Shown here one piece after another: positions 56,235 to 64,000 of a stretch of DNA of 64,000 nt; the first letter of the stretch is position 1, and every line of letters begins with the position of its first letter. The notes beneath the pieces are model-generated. The model made no database searches. It saw only the letters and a list, made by a program, of their open reading frames with translations, and was not told the DNA's origin. Position numbers and translations under genes: made by a program. Source of the DNA: Lumnitzera littorea (lineage: Eukaryota; Streptophyta; Magnoliopsida; Myrtales; Combretaceae); contig JAMXBB010000004.1 of NCBI GenBank assembly GCA_024138015.1, forward strand, positions 106,982,365 through 107,046,364, in the 5' to 3' direction.

Positions 56235-58865
56235 TCTACGGCCTATTCTCAGATTCAATAGAAGCGATTCTTAAATCTTTTGCTGGGGCTTCCTCGACAG
56301 CTGGTGTCTCGGAGGGGATAACTTCTTCAGCTTAAGCTTCATTATCACTTTGATCTATACTCTTGACACCCGTCTCCTCACATTCATCTTCGTCAGCACT
56401 ATTAACTTTGTCATCGACGTCAATAAAGTTGAGACACAAGAGATCATAATTAAGATGAAGCTTCAAAACCTCCTCCCTTGCTGCTTAAACCCCCCCCCCC
56501 CCCCCCAACAACTTCTTGCGTTGAAGCCTTTCGTATTGCTGACTGGGAGTGACTATATCGAGAGCCTCTTCAATTAAAGGTCTCTTCTTCATAGCCTCTT
56601 GCAATTCGGTCACACGACTCTATAAGTTCAAGTTATTAGTCTCTAGCTCCTTTATCTGTATCCTAAGCTTATCTTCATCATCGCTCATCATGCAAATAGT
56701 CCGGCCCAAGCCTCAGTACTCTTCCCTTTTCTTCTGCAATTCCTCCTTTAGGCTTTCGGACTCTTTGTATTGTTGTTTCATTTTGGCCTTCAAGCTGGAG
56801 ATTTCATCAGCAATGAGATCTTGTGCCAATTTCTCGGAAGCAAGTTCCTCCTTAAGCTCTCTTGCCTCCATCTCAACGTTAATCCTCACATTCTTAGTCA
56901 CAGCAGTTTAGGCCTTTGATGCACTGTACGCATCCTTAAATTTTTGTAGCAAATTCAGTTATTATAATTAAGAATGATTGGATATTACACAAATATAGTA
57001 AAGGATATTACCTTCTGTGCTTTTCTATTGGCCTCATCCAAAGCTATAAGGATGTGGTTGCCTATTTAGAAAAACAAAAATGCGTTAATTATCCGAAGGA
57101 GCTAGAGAAAGAAAATGTTATGAATACTCGCATCATACAATTTGGCTGTGACATGGGCCTTATTGCAACTGCCGGCCCTGTTAATATCCTTCTTGGTGAT
57201 ATCTTTGTCTTTCGGAAGAATGACTCCTTCCATTAAAGCTAAAGATTTCGTCCTATCTCCCAAGGTTGAGTTAGTGTCCAAAATTTGATGGCTCCAGCAA
57301 AGGATGAAGTACTCGCTGACCTCTCTGTTTGGCACAAATCTAGCGTTACTGACGTTGAAAGCTTTAGCATGCATTGCCTCCTTCGTTTGTTCGTCCAAGC
57401 CTTTGGATTTTTTGATAGGCAACTGGCTGGCAAGTTCCTTCCCTAGTCTTTTTTCATCACTTAGAGCCACCGCATTCACCTGTGATGAGCCTTCCGTGGC
57501 AATTGCATTTTCATCTTGCTCGTCGAGATATGTCTCTCGACACTCGCTATACTTCAATTCAACGATAGTTTGAATAATCACAACTGGAAGCTCCTCAAAA
57601 CGGACCTTGGTCGACTATATATTCTCATTCTCCTTCACTCTCTCGGCAGGACAAGAGATCTGCACAGCTACATGCTTTGCTATAGCCTCCTTTGGTGGTC
57701 TCTTTGCGACAATAGGCCGTATGGTAATTGCAGAGGTGGTCCCCCTCCTATCAGCCCTAGACTTCTTAGCCCTGCCTGAGCAAGTAGCTTTGTAGGATCC
57801 ACCTCTCCAACACCTATATCTATAAGATGAGTAAATCAATTTATATAAACAGGAAAAAAAATATGAACTTACATTTTTCGTGCCGAATAAGACTTAAAGG
57901 TCACTATTCTCCCCCAAAGTTTCGAGAACGGCTTTCCTTATGACTATACTCGGCATTGTGGCAATACATCAGTGTACCTTCTTTTTCAAAAAATATTGGT
58001 TCGCCATTTCATACTATATAATTCTCTCGGCATCCTAGAAAAACATTTTGTTTCCCCTTCTCTCTTTAATCTTATTCACTGCTACTGCTACATCATTCGG
58101 CATTAAATCTATATCCTTTATACATATCGACTCAGTCCATTGGGTCTAGAAGTCCAAGTCCTCATCAGACACTATTGACACGAACTTGTCATGCCACTTG
58201 TGAATTTTGGATTCTAACCTGTCCATGAACTTATGCCTATGTCTTGCAGTAGCGAAGTACCACCCGTTAGGCTGTCTATAGATGGTGAAGAAAAATCTAA
58301 ACAACTGAAGCGTAGCCCTGACCTCAACCTCTTTCACATACTATCTCAAAAGTCGCCAAAAGCCGGTATGTGTTGGGTGAAAACATACTCGGCGTGACTC
58401 TAAAGTAGTTGAAGAAGCTCCGAACAAAAGCCAAAAAGGGGAAGTGTAGCCTAAAATTCAGATACTTCAAGTATATATGGAATTTACACTCCTATGGAAA
58501 GCATACTCTCTCCCCATCTCTCGGCTTCCTCAAGTTTCATGTTCCAGGAAGATCTCGCCAGTACTGATTTTACTTTGTGATGAGAACTCTGTCAATGGAA
58601 TTAGCGGTTCCATCAGGAGAATCGCAAAAGTAGGCTACTATGTTGTACAGATACCTTGATGACAACCTCTCTTCCTTATCCTTAAGATAATTATCCATAG
58701 GAAGCTCGTTAATCCGAGCAAGTTTATCCCACCTTACCTCCATACTATCAGCTAAACCACTCGAAGAATAAGCCACCTTACTCCTATTTTGGAGGGGAAG
58801 AGTAGCTTCAGTTTTCATTGCCTCGGAATCAGACAAAACAAGTCAACAAGTAACTTTGCGAACCA
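56235..58865 (-). pseudogene. Antisense extra ORF of the Tat element, copy B, N-terminus included
   Basis: The start is probably at 58,865 (MVRKVTC, then a stop, then LVLSDSEAM); open text resumes at 58,836. The N-terminal part reads VRWDKLARINELPMDNYLKD and YNIVAYFCDSPDG. Next is the PF04195-like segment VRATLQLFRFFFTIYRQPNG with RLESKIHKWHDKFVSIV (58,337-58,146). Then come a Lys/Arg-rich stretch (57,839-57,615, AKKSRADRRGTT), an open segment 57,581-57,102 with LPIKKSKGLDEQTKEAMHAK, and a coiled coil (56,901-56,713, ELKEELASEKLAQDL). The acceptor of the last intron has lost its TAG (reads TAC), while copy A keeps it. The C-terminal tail contains a C17 run. Confidence 0.7.
56490..56506. repeat. 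C17 homopolymer
   Basis: Seventeen consecutive C on the plus strand, G17 on the minus strand, inside the antisense ORF. Copy A has CCTCCTCTAA at the same place. A G-tract this long can form a quadruplex and is error-prone in replication and sequencing. Confidence 0.95.
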
Positions 58866-58899
58866 TACCTGGACAGTTATATGAAATGAAATAACAGAA

Positions 58900-59807
58900 G
58901 TCGAAGAGTGAGATTTTGAAGATTTGAAAATGAACAAAAATTTTAGATGCAACTAAAGGAGTAAAACCTGATTGTGAACAATGCCTCATATATGGATGAT
59001 CCATTCTCATAACTGCAAATCTGCTTTTGAAAGTATTGATGTGCTAATATGATGTTCCCAGGGATTGTTGATGCGTGTCTCATGATAGAAATCTAACGAC
59101 TGAAAACTTTATAACAGTTATTAGACCTGCAACAAAATGATAACCTAGGTGATAGATGTTGTGCCTACAGCTTTATAGTTTCCCAAACGGCTGAAAGATT
59201 TGAAATGGTGCTGTTTTGGTTGGGATATGATCCGTCTTACTTCCCACGTTACCCGGCATAAATTCAAAGAGTCTCCCCCCACTCGGCCTTTGCCACAATA
59301 TATATATACATAACTCCCTTTGTCGTCTATTCGAATACAGGAGTTGGGGGGTAAATGCTGATAACCAGTTTTCGCTCAAATTCATCGGCTGAGAAGCCAG
59401 GTAATCAAATCTCTCAACATTCCTTCTCTTTAGAAGATATTTGGCAATTATGCCGAGTAGAAGAAACGCTCCTAGTTTGAATTCAAATCTATAGCACAAA
59501 CAATTATCATAAACACGGTTATATATTTTATAACTGCTTACTATTCCTACATATCAGGAGAGAAGTTAAGTCAAGAGTGTTCCACGTGTCTTAACAGTTA
59601 CCTTGGCAACTACCTTAGACACAACAACCGTCTATAAATACCAAAAAGAAACTCGGTAAGATGTCTCAAACACTTCTCATTCTCATACCTACTATACTAA
59701 ATCACCATTCTAACTTAGGCATCGAAGTGGCCACACCGAACTAGCCCTGGTACTAAGTATTTTTACTCTTTTATAGGACTATTTCCTGACCACAAAATAC
59801 ACCAACA
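58900..59807 (+). repeat. Probable 3' LTR of the plus-strand Tat element
   Basis: The right part is typical of Tat LTRs: a TATAAATACC box (59,632-59,641), then ACTTAGGCATCGAAGTGGCC (about 59,714-59,733), which I associate with the R region of Tat-type LTRs, and the end ACACCAACA (59,799-59,807). The left boundary is uncertain. Text after 59,807 starts GCTGGTATAGTGAGTGG and contains no element coding. Confidence 0.55.
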
Positions 59808-59954
59808 GCTGGTATAGTGAGTGGGATCATACAGCATGGACTTTGCTTTTGAGCTTAAGAATTGAAAGTATTCAGCCTTTGGATACCATCACAAGTTTGG
59901 ACTTTTGGCTTATTGATAATTTGGCTATTCTTTAAAGATGATCACCTTACTAAT

Positions 59955-60062
59955 ATCTTCAATATCTTTTTTTTTCACCTTTTTTCTTTTTCTTCTTTTT
60001 TTTTCTTTTTTCTTTTCATTTTCTTTTCTCCCTCCTTCTCTTTTTTTTTTTTTTTTTTTTTT
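59955..60062. repeat. Polypyrimidine tract ending in T22
   Basis: About 108 bp of almost pure T and C on the plus strand, ending in 22 T. It could be slippage-derived. The open frame across it (59,862-60,089) is a Phe-rich artefact. Confidence 0.9.
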
Positions 60063-60307
60063 GTTAAGGTAGTCACCTTCCATTATTGAGTTTTCACTTA
60101 ATAGGATTTAAAGCACCAAAAGGTGGGTTCAAGGTGTATAAGCTTAGGAGAAGTGTATAAGGCTTTGAAGTGCTTGAGAAAGAATCTATGGACTCAATGT
60201 GTTTGAAAAAGTATACGGGCTTAAGTGAAGTGTATATGGTTTGAAGTTGTAAACCCTAGGAAATCAGTAGTTGAACCTTAATTCAAGTTTGAGTGTCCTA
60301 AACTGTA

Positions 60308-60740
60308 CAATAAGTCAATAAGGCTAGTAATAATAAAAAATTATGAAATTTAATAAATCAAATATAACACCGATAACAAAAACCTAGGAATTGATCGAAA
60401 CTCTAAATCGCGTATTAAAACCCTAAAATTGATTTATATGCCATTAATCAAAATTGAACTCGAATTTGTTTGAAACCCTAAAATTATAAACATAAGCCTA
60501 TAAAATATTATGAAAATTTGTTTATAAAAATTATAAACAATAAGTCAATAAGGCTATTAACAATAAAAGATTACGAAATTTAATAAATCAAATATAACAC
60601 CGATAACAAAAACTTAGGAATTGATCGAAACTCTAAATCGTGTATTAAAACCCTAAAACTGATTTATACGCCATTAATCAAAATTGAACTCGAATTTGTT
60701 TGAAACCCTAAAATTATAAACATAAGCCTATAAAATAATT
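60308..60740. repeat. 230-bp tandem duplication
   Basis: Copy 1 (60,308-60,537) and copy 2 (60,538-60,740) both begin CAATAAGTCAATAAGGCTA and end CATAAGCCTATAAAATA, after which copy 1 has about 30 extra bases. They differ at roughly ten positions, so the duplication is young relative to most repeats here. Confidence 0.92.
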
Positions 60741-61309
60741 AAATATTATTCGATAGTGATATAATCATAGTCAATTACAATTTTTGACTAAATTGCCTAT
60801 TCGTGTGAAATTTTAACGAAATCACTACAATAACTTGTAAAAATTATAATTGTAACGAGTACAAATTAAATTGATAAATTTTCACAAAAATTTCAAAATT
60901 AATTTATGATGAGTATTGTTATAATTTATATGTTTAGAAAAATTACATATATTTATTATTAATTTTTATTTTCTTCCTTTTTCTTTTTCTCTTTTTCCTT
61001 ACTTGCCACGTCCTGCAAAATGAAAAAAAAAAAAAATTAGCACATAACAACCTATGTGAAGAATTAAGCTTACAGGTGTTGCAATTAGGAGAAAAAAAAT
61101 CAAAACAATTAGGATAGGTTGTCTTTTCCTCATCAATGCTTAAATCAAAATGGGTTTGTATAAGATATATATATATATTTATTCTAGTCGAAGAAACAAA
61201 ATCTGGAAAAAAAAATTTTTGTAAACACAAACCGAAACCTAAGAAGGAAAACGTGAAGAAAAGAAGAAAAAGAAGGAAGAAAAGAAGAAGAAAAATTAAA
61301 AGCTATACA

Positions 61310-62050
61310 TGTATAAATGTATAATATATAGTATATACATGTATAAATGTAATATTTGTATGGTATTTTTATAAATATAACATTACTATTACATGTATAT
61401 ATGTATAAATACTTAAATTGAATTATATATGTATGTATAAAGATATGTATGTATACATGTATTTATATAGGTATATTATACGGAAAGAGTATGTATTATG
61501 TATTTTTTTAGATTACATATAATATATATTAAGTATTTTTACAAATAACTATAGGTATATATATGTGTGTGTGTACACGTGAACTATATATATTAATGTA
61601 TATATGTATAAATTATTTTTGTATGTATGTATATATGTGAATATGTAGTCGTATAGTATGTATAAGTATTTGTATATTATCTATATTTATATCTATGTAT
61701 TTGGTAGTTATATTTATGTACACATGTAAGCTATATTATATGAGTATACTTATATGTATAAATACAAATACATGAATATATGTCTATGTATATAACAGTA
61801 TGTTTGTTTTCATAAAATAAATATATACATACATATGGAGTATAACAAATAGTATACATATGTAGTATACCGAAAATATATATATAATATAATAATATCT
61901 ATAAACTAAAATAAATTTATAATTATGTAAGGAGTAGGCATATATATATATATATATAATACAGTAAATTAAGAATTTCTCAATAAAGTAAAATTATAAA
62001 ATTTATCAAATATACTTAAGTATATATATATATATGTGTGTGTGTATGTA
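61310..62050. repeat. TA/TG-rich low-complexity region
   Basis: Repeated ATGTATATATGTATAA-type text with interspersed (TA)n and GTGTGTGTGT runs (61,565-61,575 and 62,036-62,046). Nothing coding is visible. Confidence 0.85.
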
Positions 62051-62449
62051 TAAATTGTAAATAATGAATAATGAGAAAAATAATAAATAATAATAATAAT
62101 AATAATCATCATCATCATAATAAGGCTAAAATCTCAAAAATAGGAAAAGTATGCTTAAAATAATAAAAATATCAATTATATGGTTTAAATAATTATTATA
62201 TCATAAATATATTAAGAAAAAACGAAAATTAATATTTTATAATTTTTAAACCTAAATAGTAAATTTTGTGACATTTTTATATCAAAATTTAAATTGCTAG
62301 TCATAATATCCAAAATGAACCTCGTTACGAGAAAATACGCTCGAAAACGATCAAAATGAACTATAAGTTCATAACGATCCGAGTTAAAACAAAAAAGTTA
62401 CATACGATTCGATAAAAAGCTCAAATTGACAATTTCACGTAACTAAGTA

Positions 62450-63790
62450 AAGTAGACCTTCTAAATTATGATACTAGTTAGCTTTAAATTTCCAAACTTA
62501 CAAATTTCTATTATTCTTAAGTGATTTCAATATAGACCTTAAGTTGCCACCAGATTACTATAACCCCTGAATTGGCCATAATTGAGTGAGTTTTTTTCTA
62601 ATGATTCCATACTTGTCTTTATTTATAGTTAGTAAATATAAGTTATGATCTATAAATAAATGTGTTGGGGTAGGGTTATGCTTGTGCATGATAATTGTTG
62701 TTGATGGTGAATTTACTTTAAATTTCAATAATGTAATGATTGTTGCATAGTAGATTCTCTAAGAATTGATTGTTTATGACTTGGAATGATCACTGAATAA
62801 ATAAGACCTAATTTTATTTGACTAGAAAAAGTTAATTTGGATCACGCATAATCATGCACTGCATAACTAATTTTGGCAGTAACATTATACAGAGGTAGTG
62901 AGAGGTCATACGTGGATTGATTATTGATTGTTATAGATTTCGTATGGTGTACACATGCGATATAACCTTACCCTGGCCCATGAGATGACCAGGCGTTGGA
63001 GGCGCCAACCGCCTGGCTAAGAGTCAAATCCAGATGCCTTCGTTTAGGGGTGAATGAGATCTGTGTAAACCTACTCACAATCATATGTAGAACTCATTTT
63101 GATAAAACTGATAATGGATGTACCATTACATTTTGAATACGAAACACGGAGTTTCGTTATGGAATGAGTTCTAATATGATACCCGGATCTGACTGTACCG
63201 ATGAATCTCCAACCCTGACTTCGGAGGGCATTAAATCTGAGTTGCATACAGTACCTAGTCACCTACATGTATTTGTTTGGCATACTAATTATCATGCATT
63301 CATTTGATTGAGCTTAACTATTGTATAACTTGATTGCTGTATGGTTGAGGGAAATTATTTCACTAAGCTAGTTAGTTTATACCCTTGTAGTTTTCTTTCG
63401 CAGGCCGATCTATTTGTGGAGTTGGGCTGTTGCATGCCCGAGGTTAGTGCTCTACATGGGGTCAGTGTGAGAGCTGGATGTGATTAGAAAGTATTTCTGA
63501 TAGTTTATAGATCTAAATATGTAATTGATATACTAGTTTAACTTAAGACATGTTTCAGACCTCGTATTTGTAAACTTTTATACAAATAGATAATGTGCTA
63601 TGTTTTTATAATTTTATTATTTATCATGAAATAATATTGCTTAAGCTTACGTACTCTTGGTAGTTAGTAGTAGTTAGTAGTAGTTGTAGCTTTGTGTATC
63701 GTATAAAAGGGTCGTCGATTGTAAGGAAATTGAATCTGCAATCCTTTTACGGTATACAGCGACTGCCATGACTAGCCCCTTCGGGTCATG
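62450..63790 (+). mobile_element. 3' part of an LTR
   Basis: It shares with 1-1,234, in the same order, AACCCTGACTTCGGAGGGCA-type text (about 63,211-63,230), TGTTTGGCATACTAATTATC (about 63,275) and an acceptor-like CTTTCGCAGGCC (63,397). It ends TTCGGGTCATGATA at 63,790. The left end is not resolved; a TGTCCTAAAC at 60,294 is a possible start, which would put the 230-bp duplication and the microsatellites inside the LTR. Confidence 0.6.
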
Positions 63791-64000
63791 ATAGAAGTTC
63801 TTCTTCATTATAAAGAAATTAAATTATCTATAACACTATTTGCTCATGAATTGGCATAACTAAAGCAAGCATAAGTTAGTTCATTCCCTTTTATCCAAAT
63901 TAAACTCCTAGTTGCTCTAATTTGGGGTGGTTCTTGGCAAGGCTAATTTTAAGAAAAATCCCCTAAAAGTTCAAATGGGTTTGCAAGGAATAACTGTATT
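63791..64000. other. Right-edge flank
   Basis: I see no gene or repeat I can name in the last 210 bp. Confidence 0.4.

Noticed and set aside
59862..60089. Phe-rich open frame with membrane-like look
   Set aside because: It is a translation of a polypyrimidine tract.
1..64000. tRNA, rRNA, snoRNA or miRNA genes
   Set aside because: I looked for clover-leaf box A/B combinations and conserved rRNA words and found none convincing. The tRNA-like words seen are retrotransposon primer sites.
1..64000. CRISPR array or prokaryotic operon
   Set aside because: The repeats have no uniform spacer structure, and all context (introns, LTRs) is eukaryotic.

Overview
The window is nuclear DNA of a dicot-like flowering plant. 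It is AT-rich, almost gene-free and packed with nested retrotransposons. The evidence is lineage-typical plant LTR-retrotransposon polyproteins, GT-AG introns, plant-style promoter motifs (telo-box, site II, G-box) and exons of a plant P5C dehydrogenase. Nothing bacterial, plasmid-like or CRISPR-like is present. I did no database searches, so family names rest on recognised motifs.

Region 1 (1-22,103) is essentially one very large, decayed Ty3/gypsy element of the Ogre/Tat type on the minus strand. Reading right to left it has a 5' LTR (22,103-19,723), a primer-binding-like site, an extra ORF1 before gag, gag, protease, a non-coding gap that may be the Ogre-type intron, RT-RNase H, a second RNase H, integrase, three blocks of tandem repeats in the 3' untranslated region and the start of the 3' LTR (1,387 leftwards). 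At least four later insertions cut it: a solo LTR in gag (13,881-17,248), an AT-rich insert in gag (12,441-13,715), a solo LTR in integrase (3,682-5,610) and a solo LTR in the 3' LTR (1-1,234).

Region 2 (22,152-37,718) is a tandem duplication of a 2.25-kb unit. Copy 1 carries a complete Ty1/copia element (25,261-30,005, with LTRs, PBS, PPT and TSD) and a 1.4-kb insert. Copy 2 carries a solo LTR (31,175-36,037) that itself contains another solo LTR (31,473-32,891). Each copy shows the empty site of the other copy's insertions.

Region 3 (37,719-42,500) is the gene island. One intact minus-strand gene codes for a 393-residue protein (40,598-41,779) with a 5' UTR exon, a 430-bp intron and a promoter whose motifs resemble those of ribosome-biogenesis genes.

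Region 4 (43,180-48,045) is one solo LTR inserted into another in opposite orientation. Next to it (48,329-50,084) is a broken ALDH12/P5CDH gene that keeps its introns but has lost the catalytic middle.

Region 5 (50,512-59,807) is part of a different, plus-strand Tat element. Integrase and an antisense, intron-containing extra ORF are duplicated in tandem (period about 4.17 kb) and an LTR follows. Region 6 (59,950-64,000) is low-complexity DNA, a 230-bp tandem duplication and another LTR. Only the 393-residue gene looks functional; every transposon reading frame is broken.
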